64,000 nt of DNA from Paracoccus sp. N5 (GTDB lineage: Bacteria; Pseudomonadota; Alphaproteobacteria; Rhodobacterales; Rhodobacteraceae): positions 2,736,001 to 2,800,000 of the forward strand of contig NZ_AQUO01000001.1 of assembly GCF_000371965.1 (NCBI RefSeq), written 5' to 3'. The notes below the pieces were generated by a model. The model was not told where the DNA came from and did no database searches. It saw only the letters and a list, made by a program, of their open reading frames with translations. Positions 19,356 to 29,533 of the stretch are shown here, in pieces (position 1 is the stretch's first letter; each line of letters starts with the position of its first letter). Both the position numbers and the translations under genes were made by a program.

Positions 19356-19889
19356 ATGAAACTGAACCGGTTGATAATTCTGTCTGTGGTGCCGCTTCTG
19401 GCGGCGATGGGACCGAAACCCGAGGGCGATGCCGACGGCCACCGGCCATATGTGCGCGGCGAGGTGCCGGCGGCGCGCGACGGCGCGCCCGCGCCCGGCG
19501 GGCCGTTGACCGGCATCGCCGCGCAGGCCTTGACCGTGCTGCCGGCCTCCGAGGCCGACCCGGCGGAATTCCTGTGGCAGGCCCGGCCGGTGGTGATCTT
19601 TGCCGATACCGCGGCCGACCCGGCCTTCATCCGGCAGCTGGCCGACCTGCAGGCCGATCCGGCGCCGCTGCTCGCGCGCGACGTGGTGGTCGTGACCGAC
19701 ACCGACCCGGCGGCGGCCAGCCCCTGGCGCCGGCAGCTGCGCCCGGAAGGTTTCTCGTTGGTGCTGCTGGACAAGGACGGCCAGGTCAAGCAGCGCAAGC
19801 CCGCGCCCTGGTCCGTGCGCGAGATTTCCCGCGCCATCGACAAGTTCCCGCTGCGCCGGCGCGAGATCGGCCGTGCGGCGATGCCCTGA
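19356..19889 (+). CDS. Exported DUF4174-like protein
   Basis: A 177-residue protein with a signal peptide (MKLNRLIILSVVPLLAA). After a disordered Pro/Gly-rich stretch, residues about 65-165 match the DUF4174 pattern: RPVVIFADTAADPAF, VVVVTDTD, and LVLLDKDGQVKQRKPAPW, a thioredoxin-like layout without redox cysteines. Role unknown; likely periplasmic. It diverges from the mutase gene across 57 bases. The long open frame upstream is a shadow of the mutase. Confidence 0.75.
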   Translation: MKLNRLIILSVVPLLAAMGPKPEGDADGHRPYVRGEVPAARDGAPAPGGPLTGIAAQALTVLPASEADPAEFLWQARPVVIFADTAADPAFIRQLADLQADPAPLLARDVVVVTDTDPAAASPWRRQLRPEGFSLVLLDKDGQVKQRKPAPWSVREISRAIDKFPLRRREIGRAAMP

Positions 19890-20012
19890 GATATTGCGAA
19901 AATCGCCGCGTTTCTTTGCGCGAAAATCGCAACGACTTCGTTGCGGGCCGGCCCCCGAGCCATTATCTTGGAAACAGGGCAGCCGCGCTGCCCGCTGCCA
20001 AGGAGGCCCGCC

Positions 20013-20195
20013 ATGTCGAATTCGCCCCTGCCGCGCGTGACGGAACGCCCCGCCGCGCCCAAACCGCCCCGGCTGGACACGGCCACCGAACAGCTGGTCG
20101 AACGGCTGCGCAGCGCCCGCACCGCGAATGAAATGGCCGAGATCGTCGGATTGAAGCCCATCAAAGGTCGCTCCGGTCCGAAGATCGCTTATTGA
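20013..20195 (+). CDS. Hypothetical 60-residue protein
   Basis: A small basic, Pro-rich N-terminal protein with a helical middle (DTATEQLVERLRSARTANEM) and a Gly/Lys end. No family is recognised. An excellent AAGGAGG lies seven bases before the ATG, which is the main support. Its last 35 bases overlap the 3' end of the convergent membrane-protein gene. Confidence 0.6.
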   Translation: MSNSPLPRVTERPAAPKPPRLDTATEQLVERLRSARTANEMAEIVGLKPIKGRSGPKIAY

Positions 20196-20847
20196 GCCGC
20201 TGGCGCAACTCGGCCAGCTCGCCCGGAAGGCTGCCGGCCAGACCGGCGATCTGGGCCTGACGCGCGGCCAGGGCCGCGGCGCTTTCCCGCTCCAGCATCT
20301 GCCGCAAGGCAGCCTCGCCGAAGAACACGCTGGTCATCAGCAGGCGCACGGCCTCTTGCCCGCTTTCCAGCGCCGATTCGGTCAACTCCAGGTAATCCGC
20401 GAACATCTCGACGGCGCGCGCCTGATCCTTTTCGGCCTCGTCCCGCATCGCTTCGGCGAATGAGGCCATGATCGACAGCTGCCGGTAATAGGTCACCACC
20501 GGGTCGATGACATCGGCCGGCAGGATATGCACCTCCTCGATGATCGCGGTGAAGATGCGGTCGTTCGCCTGGGTCGGGATGAAGGGGAACCGGCCGCTTT
20601 CGCGCAGCCGGGCCAGCAGGGCGGCGGCGCCCTCGGCATCCAGCCGCTGGCTTTCCAGCGCCACGACATGGGCGCGGATCTCGGCCAGCAGGGCGCGCTG
20701 CACGTCACTGACCCGCTCGGCCCGCAGGGTGCGGGCGCGGCGGCGGTTCAGCCAGTCATCGACGGGCCGGGCCAGCAGCGCCACGACGGCGGCGACCAGC
20801 GCCGCCACCACCGTGGGATTGAGGATGCTGCCCGTGCCCTGGAACAT
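20161..20847 (-). CDS. Hypothetical membrane-anchored protein downstream of pccA
   Basis: A 228-residue protein with one N-terminal hydrophobic helix (residues about 12-27), followed by a basic segment (DDWLNRRRARTLRAERV) and a long helical cytosolic domain. No known family is recognised. Its start lies three bases past the pccA stop, so it is almost certainly co-transcribed and translationally coupled. The spacing implies a conserved unit but does not show a function in propionate metabolism. Confidence 0.7.
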   Translation of the reverse strand: MFQGTGSILNPTVVAALVAAVVALLARPVDDWLNRRRARTLRAERVSDVQRALLAEIRAHVVALESQRLDAEGAAALLARLRESGRFPFIPTQANDRIFTAIIEEVHILPADVIDPVVTYYRQLSIMASFAEAMRDEAEKDQARAVEMFADYLELTESALESGQEAVRLLMTSVFFGEAALRQMLERESAAALAARQAQIAGLAGSLPGELAELRQRLNKRSSDRSDL

Positions 20848-20850
20848 GGA

Positions 20851-22908
<2,058 letters not shown>

Positions 22909-22944
22909 GCTGGTTTCCCCTGGGGCAGGTGCCGAACGTAAGAA

Positions 22945-22973
22945 GGCCGCCCCGGCACGATGCCGGGACGGCC
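22945..22973 (-). terminator. Intrinsic hairpin after the glycine-zipper lipoprotein gene
   Basis: Minus strand GGCCGTCCCGGCA-TCG-TGCCGGGGCGGCC followed by TTCTT forms a long stable stem just before pccA. It may end or attenuate transcription coming from pccB through the small genes. Confidence 0.6.
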
Positions 22974-23007
22974 AGAAAGGAAGGCGTCGCCGCGATGCGG
23001 CGGCGTA

Positions 23008-23247
23008 TCAGTAGCTGCGATAGCGCGGCTGGGTCGGCTGGCAGAGACGCACGTCGTCGCACAGCGCGCCGGCGACGGCGCCGATGGCCGCGCCCTTGGC
23101 GACGTCATGGCCGCCGACATGGGCGACGGTCGCGCCGACGCCCGCGCCGATGAGGCCGCGGTCCATGTCGGTCGGATTGATGTTCTGGGTGCAGCCGGCC
23201 AGGCCCAGCAGGCCCAGACCGACGACGAGAGCGAGTTTTTTCGACAT
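23008..23247 (-). CDS. Small glycine-zipper lipoprotein (paralogue 2)
   Basis: A 79-residue precursor with a lipoprotein signal (ALVVGLGLLGLAGC, lipobox LAGC). The mature part holds a Gly/Ala zipper (GLIGAGVGATVAHVGG, AAIGAVAGALCDD) and ends with a short Cys-containing tail. Glycine-zipper lipoproteins usually sit in the outer membrane or periplasm; no specific role is known. It is a clear paralogue of the gene at 23311-23553: both share GALCDD, a following Cys-Gln and a terminal tyrosine. Confidence 0.75.
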   Translation of the reverse strand: MSKKLALVVGLGLLGLAGCTQNINPTDMDRGLIGAGVGATVAHVGGHDVAKGAAIGAVAGALCDDVRLCQPTQPRYRSY

Positions 23248-23310
23248 GCGAAATTCTCCGGGATGCGGGCCGCGCGCGGGCTGTCACCCGCGCGGGCGGC
23301 CCCGATGGAA

Positions 23311-23553
23311 TCAGTAGCCGCGCGACTGGCAGACGCCGGCGTCGTCGCAAAGCGCGCCGCCCGCCGCGCCGATGAGCGCGCCGGTGCCCACGTCGCCGTC
23401 GATGATCTTGGCGACCGCCGCACCGGCCAGGGCGCCGCCGGCCGCGCGCTGCGCGTCGGGCGAGATGCCGCTGCCATAGCCCTGGTCGCAGGCGGCCAGG
23501 CCGCCGACCAGCAGAAGGGCGCCCGAAAGACGGAGGATGACGGATTTTTGCAT
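23311..23553 (-). CDS. Small glycine-zipper lipoprotein (paralogue 1)
   Basis: An 80-residue precursor with a lipobox (LVGGLAAC), then a glycine-zipper region (AAGGALAGAAVAKIIDGD, TGALIGAAGGALCDD) and a C-terminal VCQSRGY. Paired cysteines in the tail could form a disulfide. It is tandem with the similar gene at 23008-23247, 63 bases apart, suggesting a local duplication. Not obviously connected to propionate metabolism despite lying between pccA and pccB. Confidence 0.75.
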   Translation of the reverse strand: MQKSVILRLSGALLLVGGLAACDQGYGSGISPDAQRAAGGALAGAAVAKIIDGDVGTGALIGAAGGALCDDAGVCQSRGY

Positions 23554-23698
23554 AGTTCTTTGCCTGTATTATGGACCCGCGGACGGGCCGTTTGCGATAG
23601 GGGTGCGGCCAATATTGCACGCGCCCGTTTCGGAAGAAACTGACAACGGTGTGAAAACACTAGGCTACGCGGCAATCCGCCCATCGCTCCGGCCGGCA

Positions 23699-24112
23699 TC
23701 AGGCACCGTCCTCGTCGCTGTCGTCCTCATCCCAATCGGCCTCGTCGTCCCAGTCGAATTCCGGCGCCTCGGCGGCGAAAAGCTCGGGGAAACCGGCCTC
23801 GGCGCGCTTCATGTCGACGCGCAGCAATTGCTCGTAATCGGTCGGGTCCAGCTTGCCGACGGCCACGACCTCGCGGCCCAGCAGCCAGGACAGCCGGCCG
23901 GCGTCCAGGTTGCCGCGCTGAAAGGGCTCGTCGCCGAAATGCGCGATCAGCGCCGCCAGGAAGGCGGTGTCGGCGCGCTTGTCGACGGGTTTGCGGTCGC
24001 GGAACCGCTCGCGCCGGACCAAGGGCGTTGCGCCCTTCTTGTTGGCACGGCGGATGATGAACTGGAAATCGGTGCCCGGAAGACGGCCCGGAAAGCCGCG
24101 ATGCTTCAGCAT
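23699..24112 (-). CDS. Hypothetical protein with acidic C-terminus
   Basis: A 137-residue soluble protein. The first 110 residues are basic and ordered-looking (FQFIIRRANKKGATPLVRRE, RLSWLLGREVVAVGKLD); the last 25 are Asp/Glu/Trp-rich (FDWDDEADWDEDD). I recognise no family. It is the third gene after pccB in the same direction. Confidence 0.65.
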   Translation of the reverse strand: MLKHRGFPGRLPGTDFQFIIRRANKKGATPLVRRERFRDRKPVDKRADTAFLAALIAHFGDEPFQRGNLDAGRLSWLLGREVVAVGKLDPTDYEQLLRVDMKRAEAGFPELFAAEAPEFDWDDEADWDEDDSDEDGA

Positions 24113-24202
24113 GTCTTGCCCCCTTTGTCGGTGGTGACGCGCGGGGGCGGGCAGGGGCGCGGTTGGCGCGGGCCGCCTGGCAGCCCGCGCGCGGCGAATG
24201 GC

Positions 24203-24337
24203 TTAGTTGGCGCCGTATTTGCCTTGATACACCGGCTCGGGCTGAACGGCGACCGGGGTGATGACTTCCGGCTCTTTCTTGGCGCAAGCGGCGGCCAGGC
24301 CGACGAGGACGAGGGCCAGTGCAAGTTTCTTCGACAT
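24203..24337 (-). CDS. Small lipoprotein, 44 residues
   Basis: Begins MSKKLALALVLVGLAAACAKK: a short signal peptide with lipobox AAAC, then a 25-residue mature peptide ending YQGKYGAN. The start at 24337 is chosen because the upstream residues do not resemble a signal peptide and the same MSKKLAL start occurs in the neighbouring glycine-zipper lipoprotein. Function unknown. Confidence 0.7.
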   Translation of the reverse strand: MSKKLALALVLVGLAAACAKKEPEVITPVAVQPEPVYQGKYGAN

Positions 24338-24527
24338 GGTGTCGTGCTCCTGTAGGGCGGGACGCGGAAGTCCCGACTGCTCGGTTGAGATTCGGCCGCA
24401 TGGCACGGCCGTGCCGGCATGATAGCCAGCGGCTGCGCGGCCCGACAGGCGCGGCCGCGCGCCGCGGGTGCGGGCAGGGCGGGCTGTGGCCCGCGTGCAT
24501 CAGGGCGCAAGGGCTTGAAATGGCGCA

Positions 24528-25181
24528 TCACCACGGCTCCCATTCGCAGGCGTCGCGGTCCTTGGGCAGGCGGAAGGCCTCGAAGAGCTGCACCACCTCG
24601 GGGTCGTAGGCGCCGAAGGTGGTTTCCTTGCTGGCCAGGCTGATGACGATCTGCTCGGGACGCGGGGCCGGGCTGGCGATGCGGGGCAGGGCCCAGTTCT
24701 CGCACAGCCAGACGATGTCGAGATGGATCGGGTCCTCGGCCAGGACATCGGGGGCGGCCGGCAGCACCGGCTGCTCCAGCAGGGCGTCGGCATCCTCCTC
24801 GGCCCCGATCCCGGCTCCGGTTTCGGCCCCCGTTTCGGCCCCGGCTCCGGCGGCCATCTCGGCCTCGGCCTCCAGCGTGGCGGTTTCCCCGGTGACCTCG
24901 CCGCTTTCGGTGTCGATGTCGATCGGCCCGCGCCCCTCGGCATCCTCGAAATCCGAGGCCGGACCGCTGGTCGCCGGCACGCGCTGCGCCAGATCCGGCA
25001 TCACGAAGCGAAAGCGATAGGTCAGGCCCAGCCCGCCGGAACTGTCATGCCGCGTCTCCTGCCAGGTCACCTTGGCGCCCGAGGGCAGCACGATCTCGAC
25101 CGGCGCGCCAGCCGCCGCCGTCCCGCCCGCCACCAGGGCAGGGGGGATCAGCGCCAGGCAGGTCGCCGCCAGTCTCGACAT
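24528..25181 (-). CDS. Exported DUF6497-like protein with low-complexity insert
   Basis: A 217-residue protein with an N-terminal signal (LAATCLALIPPALVAGGTAAA). The conserved parts are VEIVLPSGAKVTWQE with YRFRFVMPDL, and the C-terminal IVWLCENWALP, VISLASKETTFGAYDPEVVQLFEAF and a Cys-containing CEWEPW end. Two conserved cysteines probably form a disulfide. Residues about 95-150 are an Ala/Glu/Gly insert with short tandem repeats (AGAETGAETGAG). The family assignment is from memory of Rhodobacterales genomes. It follows pccB after 23 bases, so it is probably co-transcribed. Confidence 0.65.
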   Translation of the reverse strand: MSRLAATCLALIPPALVAGGTAAAGAPVEIVLPSGAKVTWQETRHDSSGGLGLTYRFRFVMPDLAQRVPATSGPASDFEDAEGRGPIDIDTESGEVTGETATLEAEAEMAAGAGAETGAETGAGIGAEEDADALLEQPVLPAAPDVLAEDPIHLDIVWLCENWALPRIASPAPRPEQIVISLASKETTFGAYDPEVVQLFEAFRLPKDRDACEWEPW

Positions 25182-25204
25182 GATTCCTCCCTCGGGTCCG
25201 CCGG

Positions 25205-26737
25205 TTAAAGCGGGATATTGTCGTGCTTCTTCCAGGGGTTCGACAGCTTCTTGCCGCGCAGGCTGGCGAAGGCCCGCGCCACGCGGCGCCGGGTCGAGCG
25301 CGGCTGGATCACCTCGTCGATGAAGCCCTTTTCGGCGGCGACGAAGGGATTGGCGAAGCGGTCCTCGTAATCCTTGGTGCGGGCGCCGATCTTCCCGGCA
25401 TCGCCAAGCTCGCTGCGATACAGGATCTCGACCGCGCCCTTGGCGCCCATCACCGCGATCTCGGCCGTGGGCCAGGCATAGTTGAAATCGCCGCGCAGGT
25501 GCTTCGAGGCCATGACGTCATAGGCGCCGCCATAGGCCTTGCGGGTGATGACGGTGACCTTCGGCACGGTGGCCTCGCCATAGGCGAACAGCAGCTTCGC
25601 GCCATGCTTGATGACGCCGCCATATTCCTGGCCGGTGCCCGGCAGGAAGCCCGGCACGTCGACGAAGGTCAGGATCGGGATCTCGAAGGCGTCGCAGAAG
25701 CGCACGAAACGCGCCGCCTTGCGGCTCGAGTCGATGTCGAGGCAGCCGGCCAGCACCATCGGCTGGTTGGCGACCACGCCGACGGTCTGGCCCTCGATGC
25801 GGATGAAGCCGGTGATGATATTGGCGGCGAAATCCTTCTGGATCTCGTAGAAATCGCCCTCGTCCGCGACCTTCAGGATCAGCTCCTTCATGTCGTAGGG
25901 CTGGTTCGGGTTGTCGGGGATCAGCGTGTCGAGGCTGGGCTCGATGCGGTTCGGGTCGTCGAAGAAGGGCCGGGTCGGCGCCTTTTCGCGGTTGTTCAAG
26001 GGCAGCAGGTCCACCAGCCGGCGGATCTCGGTCATCGCCTCGACGTCGTTTTCAAAGGCGCCGTCGGCGACCGAGCTTTTCTTCGTATGGGTCGAGGCGC
26101 CGCCCAGCTGCTCGGCCGTCACCACCTCGTTCGTCACCGTCTTGACCACGTCGGGGCCGGTCACGAACATATAGGAGGTGTCCTTGACCATGAAGATGAA
26201 GTCGGTCATCGCCGGGGAATAGACCGCGCCGCCGGCGCAGGGGCCCATGATGACGCTGATCTGCGGCACCACGCCCGAGGCCATGATGTTGCGCTGGAAC
26301 ACGTCCGCGTAACCGGCCAACGAGGCGACGCCCTCTTGAATCCGTGCGCCGCCGGAATCGTTCAGCCCGATCACCGGGGCGCCGTTCTGCACCGCCATGT
26401 CCATGATCTTGCAGATCTTCTGCGCATGGGTTTCCGACAGCGAGCCGCCGAAGACGGTGAAGTCCTGCGAAAAGACATAGACCATGCGGCCGTTGATCGT
26501 GCCCCAGCCGGTGACGACGCCGTCGCCATAGGGCCGGTCGTCCTCCATGCCGAAATCGGTCGAGCGGTGGCGGACGAACATATCGAATTCCTCGAAGGAA
26601 CCCTCGTCCAGAAGCAGCTCCAGCCGCTCGCGCGCGGTCAGCTTGCCGCGGGCGTGCTGGGCGTCGATGCGCCGCTGCCCGCCGCCCAGCCGCGCGTCGC
26701 GGCGGCGCGATTCCAGCTCGCCAAGGATGTCCTTCAT
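25205..26737 (-). CDS. pccB: Propionyl-CoA carboxylase, beta (carboxyltransferase) subunit
   Basis: A 510-residue carboxyltransferase that moves CO2 from carboxybiotin on PccA to propionyl-CoA, giving (S)-methylmalonyl-CoA. It shows the N-terminal [20 protein letters not shown], the oxyanion segment [23 protein letters not shown], and the C-terminal [15 protein letters not shown] and [12 protein letters not shown]. The ATG at 26737 follows GGGAG; the in-frame extension upstream would cross the operator region. Four TTTGCAAA-like half-sites upstream suggest control by an ScfR/PccR regulator. Confidence 0.95.
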   Translation of the reverse strand: MKDILGELESRRRDARLGGGQRRIDAQHARGKLTARERLELLLDEGSFEEFDMFVRHRSTDFGMEDDRPYGDGVVTGWGTINGRMVYVFSQDFTVFGGSLSETHAQKICKIMDMAVQNGAPVIGLNDSGGARIQEGVASLAGYADVFQRNIMASGVVPQISVIMGPCAGGAVYSPAMTDFIFMVKDTSYMFVTGPDVVKTVTNEVVTAEQLGGASTHTKKSSVADGAFENDVEAMTEIRRLVDLLPLNNREKAPTRPFFDDPNRIEPSLDTLIPDNPNQPYDMKELILKVADEGDFYEIQKDFAANIITGFIRIEGQTVGVVANQPMVLAGCLDIDSSRKAARFVRFCDAFEIPILTFVDVPGFLPGTGQEYGGVIKHGAKLLFAYGEATVPKVTVITRKAYGGAYDVMASKHLRGDFNYAWPTAEIAVMGAKGAVEILYRSELGDAGKIGARTKDYEDRFANPFVAAEKGFIDEVIQPRSTRRRVARAFASLRGKKLSNPWKKHDNIPL

Positions 26738-26807
26738 CAGCCGTCTCCCTTTCGGTTTGCGGCAGACTATCGGCTTGCTGCCGGCCAAGAAAGCAGAAAG
26801 CCGAATA

Positions 26808-26856
26808 TTTGCAAACTATGCTAGCAAACTTCGCTGCAAATGGATTAAGTTGCAAA
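26808..26856. promoter_or_regulatory. Cluster of TTTGCAAA half-sites (PccR/ScfR-type operator) upstream of pccB
   Basis: One perfect TTTGCAAA at 26808-26815 is followed by CTAGCAAA (26821-26828), GCTGCAAA (26833-26840) and GTTGCAAA (26849-26856). The PccR regulator of Rhodobacter sphaeroides is reported to recognise TTTGCAAA-N4-TTTGCAAA upstream of pccB. The spacers here are 5, 4 and 8, so the array is degenerate but located where expected, in the region between pccB and alr. Confidence 0.65.
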
Positions 26857-26915
26857 ACAGCGCCGCAGCCGCCAAATCTCTTGACGCCGCGCGGGGCAGG
26901 GGCCATGCCGCTGCC

Positions 26916-27935
26916 ATGGGACTCGTGATCGACATTCCGGCCATCGTGGCCAACTGGAAGGCGCTGGCGGCCAAGGCCCCCGGCGCGATAGCTGCGGCCG
27001 TCGTCAAGGCGGATGCCTATGGTCTGGGCGCGGCGCAGGTCGCGCCGGCGCTGTATCGGGCGGGGGCGCGGGATTTCTTCGTCGCGCTGGCCGGCGAGGG
27101 CCGCGAGATCCGGCCGCTCCTGCCCGACGATGCGCGCATCTTCGTGCTCTCGGGCCATATGGAGGGCGAGGATCTGGCGGGCCTGATCCCGCTGCTGAAC
27201 AGCCCCGAGCAATTCTTCCGCGACCGTGCGCTGCGGCCCGGCGGGCCTTTCGGCATCCAGCTCGACAGCGGCATGAACCGGCTGGGCTTCGAGCCCGGCG
27301 AATGGGCCGCCGTGCGCGCCGAGGCGCTGGCCGCCGGTCCGCAGCTCATCATGTCGCACCTGGCCTGCGCCGACGAGCCGGCTCACCCGGCCAATGCCCA
27401 GCAACTCGCGGCCTTCCGCGCCATGACCGAGGGCTGCGGCGTGCCGCGCTCGCTGGCGGCGACGGGCGGCATCCTGCTGGGGCCGGACTATCACTTCGAC
27501 CTGGTGCGGCCCGGCATCGGGCTTTACGGCGGCGAGCCCTTCCGCGACGCGCAGCCGGTGGTGACGCTGGCGCTGCCGGTGATCCAGACCCGCGAGGTCA
27601 AGCCGGCCGAGTCGGTCGGCTATGGCTACAGCTGGACCGCCGAGCGGCCCGCCCGCATCGCCACGCTGGCGGCGGGCTATGCCGACGGGCTGGCCCGGGC
27701 GCTGGCGCGCGAGGGCAAGCTGACGCTCTGGGCGGGCGAGCATGCCGTGCCGGTCGTGGGCCGCATCTCGATGGACCTGATCACCGCCGACGTGACCGGG
27801 CTGCCCTTCGTTCCCGAGGCGCTGGAGATCCTGAACGCCCGCCAGGGCGTCGATGCGCTGGCGGCGCTGTCGGGCACCATCGGCTACGAGATCCTGACCT
27901 CGCTGGGTCGGCGCTACGCGCGGACGTATCGGTGA
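26916..27935 (+). CDS. alr: Alanine racemase
   Basis: Interconverts L- and D-alanine for peptidoglycan using PLP. The 339-residue protein has VVKADAYGLGA (Schiff-base Lys) near residue 31, QLDSGMNRLGF, the SVGYGYSWTA region and VVGRISMDLITAD, which surrounds the second-subunit active site. It is slightly shorter than the usual 360-370 residues. The stop overlaps the mlaE GTG start (GTGA). It diverges from pccB. Confidence 0.94.
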   Translation: MGLVIDIPAIVANWKALAAKAPGAIAAAVVKADAYGLGAAQVAPALYRAGARDFFVALAGEGREIRPLLPDDARIFVLSGHMEGEDLAGLIPLLNSPEQFFRDRALRPGGPFGIQLDSGMNRLGFEPGEWAAVRAEALAAGPQLIMSHLACADEPAHPANAQQLAAFRAMTEGCGVPRSLAATGGILLGPDYHFDLVRPGIGLYGGEPFRDAQPVVTLALPVIQTREVKPAESVGYGYSWTAERPARIATLAAGYADGLARALAREGKLTLWAGEHAVPVVGRISMDLITADVTGLPFVPEALEILNARQGVDALAALSGTIGYEILTSLGRRYARTYR

Positions 27936-28690
27936 ACCCAGTCCGGCTGACCGGCCGTGCCGCCCTTGGCCTGACCCGCGCCATCGGCCGGGTCACGCTG
28001 TTCGCGGCGCGCGGCCTGGCCCGCGGCGCCCGGCACCCGGCGGAACTGGCGCGGCAATTGCTGCATCTGGGCTGGCTGTCGCTGCCGGTCGTCGGGCTGA
28101 CCGCGCTCTTCACCGGCGCGGCGCTGGCCTTGCAGATCCATTCCGGCGGCGAGCGGTTCCAGGCCGGAGACGTGGTCCCGGCCATCGTCGCCATCGGCAT
28201 GGCGCGCGAGCTTGGCCCGGTGCTGGGCGGGCTGATGGTCGCGGCCCGCGTCGCCAGCGCCATCGCGGCGGAACTCGGCACCATGCGCGTGACCGAGCAG
28301 ATCGACGCGCTGGTCACGCTCTCGACCGATCCCGTGGCCTGGCTGGTCTCGCCCCGGCTTTGGGCGGGGGTGCTGTGCGTGCCCCTGCTGGTGGGCGTGG
28401 GCGACGTCATCGGCATCATGGGCGGCTGGCTGATCGGGGTGAACGCGCTGGGGTTCAATTCGAGCACCTATCTGGCGAATTCCTGGGCCTATCTGGAAAG
28501 CTGGGACGTGGTCTCGGGGCTGCTGAAAGGCGCGGTTTTCGGGCTGATCGTGGCGCTGTCGGGCTGCTGGTTCGGCATGACCGCCGGCGGCGGCGCGGCG
28601 GGCGTGGGCCGGGCGACGACCAGCGCCGTGGTCGCGGCCTCGGTCGGGATCCTGGCCGCGAATTTCGCGCTGACGGGGCTGTTCTTCTGA
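27932..28690 (+). CDS. mlaE: MlaE-family ABC transporter permease
   Basis: A 252-residue inner-membrane permease of the MlaE (YrbE) family, which moves phospholipids between inner and outer membranes. It has the amphipathic N-terminus, five or so hydrophobic helices, and family motifs ELGPVLGGLMVAARVASAIAAELGTM and MRVTEQIDAL. GTG start overlapping the alr stop is the natural choice (VNPVRLTGRAAL). Its ATPase gene follows with a one-base overlap. MlaD-type substrate-binding and MlaB genes are not in the window. Confidence 0.88.
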   Translation: MNPVRLTGRAALGLTRAIGRVTLFAARGLARGARHPAELARQLLHLGWLSLPVVGLTALFTGAALALQIHSGGERFQAGDVVPAIVAIGMARELGPVLGGLMVAARVASAIAAELGTMRVTEQIDALVTLSTDPVAWLVSPRLWAGVLCVPLLVGVGDVIGIMGGWLIGVNALGFNSSTYLANSWAYLESWDVVSGLLKGAVFGLIVALSGCWFGMTAGGGAAGVGRATTSAVVAASVGILAANFALTGLFF

Positions 28691-29418
28691 TGCTGGCGGT
28701 GCGCGGCCTTTGCAAGAGTTTCGGTGCCAAGCGGGTGCTGGACCGCGTGGACCTTGACCTGGGCGCCGGCGAAAGCCTGGTGGTGATCGGCGGCTCGGGC
28801 ACCGGGAAATCGGTGCTCTTGCGCTGCATCCTGGGGCTCGAGACGCCGGATGCGGGGTCCATCATGTGGAATGGCGCGCCGATCGGCCCCAGTTTCATGG
28901 ACCAGTTCGGCATGCTGTTCCAGAATGCGGCGCTGTTCGACAGTCTGCCGGTCTGGCGCAACGTCGCCTTTCGGCTGCTGCGGGTGATGCCGAAAGCCCG
29001 GGCCCGCGCCGTCGCCCTCGAAAAGCTCGCCCGCGTCGGCTTGGGCGCCGAGGTCGCCGACCTTTACCCCGCCGCGCTATCGGGCGGCATGAGGAAGCGC
29101 GCGGGGCTGGCGCGCGCCATCGCCGCCGACCCGCGGGTGATCTTCTTCGACGAACCGACGACCGGCCTCGACCCGATCCGCGCCGCCACCATCAACGCGC
29201 TGATCCGCGACATCGTGGACGAGACCGGGGCGACGGCGATCACCATCACCCATGACATGAGCTCGGTCCGCGCCATCGCCGACCGGGTTGCGCTCTTGGA
29301 CCAGGGCCGGTTGCGCTGGCAGGGCAGCGTGGCCGAGATGGACGCGGCCCGCGACGACTACCTGCGCGACTTCATCGCCGGCCGGCCCCGGCCCATGGCG
29401 CGGGCGCCGCAGCCGTGA
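28690..29418 (+). CDS. mlaF: MlaF-family ABC transporter ATP-binding protein
   Basis: A 242-residue ATPase with Walker A GGSGTGKS, Q-loop in MLFQNAALFDSL, signature LSGGMRKRAGLARA, Walker B VIFFDEPTTGLDP and the switch His in ITHDM. The MRKR signature and FQNAALFDSL are typical of MlaF/Ttg2A ATPases of the retrograde lipid transporter. ATG overlaps the mlaE stop as TGATG. Confidence 0.9.
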   Translation: MLAVRGLCKSFGAKRVLDRVDLDLGAGESLVVIGGSGTGKSVLLRCILGLETPDAGSIMWNGAPIGPSFMDQFGMLFQNAALFDSLPVWRNVAFRLLRVMPKARARAVALEKLARVGLGAEVADLYPAALSGGMRKRAGLARAIAADPRVIFFDEPTTGLDPIRAATINALIRDIVDETGATAITITHDMSSVRAIADRVALLDQGRLRWQGSVAEMDAARDDYLRDFIAGRPRPMARAPQP

Positions 29419-29533
29419 CGGCCCTTTTTCCGCCGAACTCCGGGCAAATGGCGGTTATCGGGACGGCCCCCCTTGTGCGAATCCCGCGCAGTTGCAACCA
29501 TGGGTTACGACAACCCCGAACCCGGAGTAAGAT

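Noticed and set aside
24780..24870. Possible CRISPR-like or minisatellite array
   Set aside because: The repeats are short, in frame and part of a coding low-complexity stretch; no spacer structure or cas genes.
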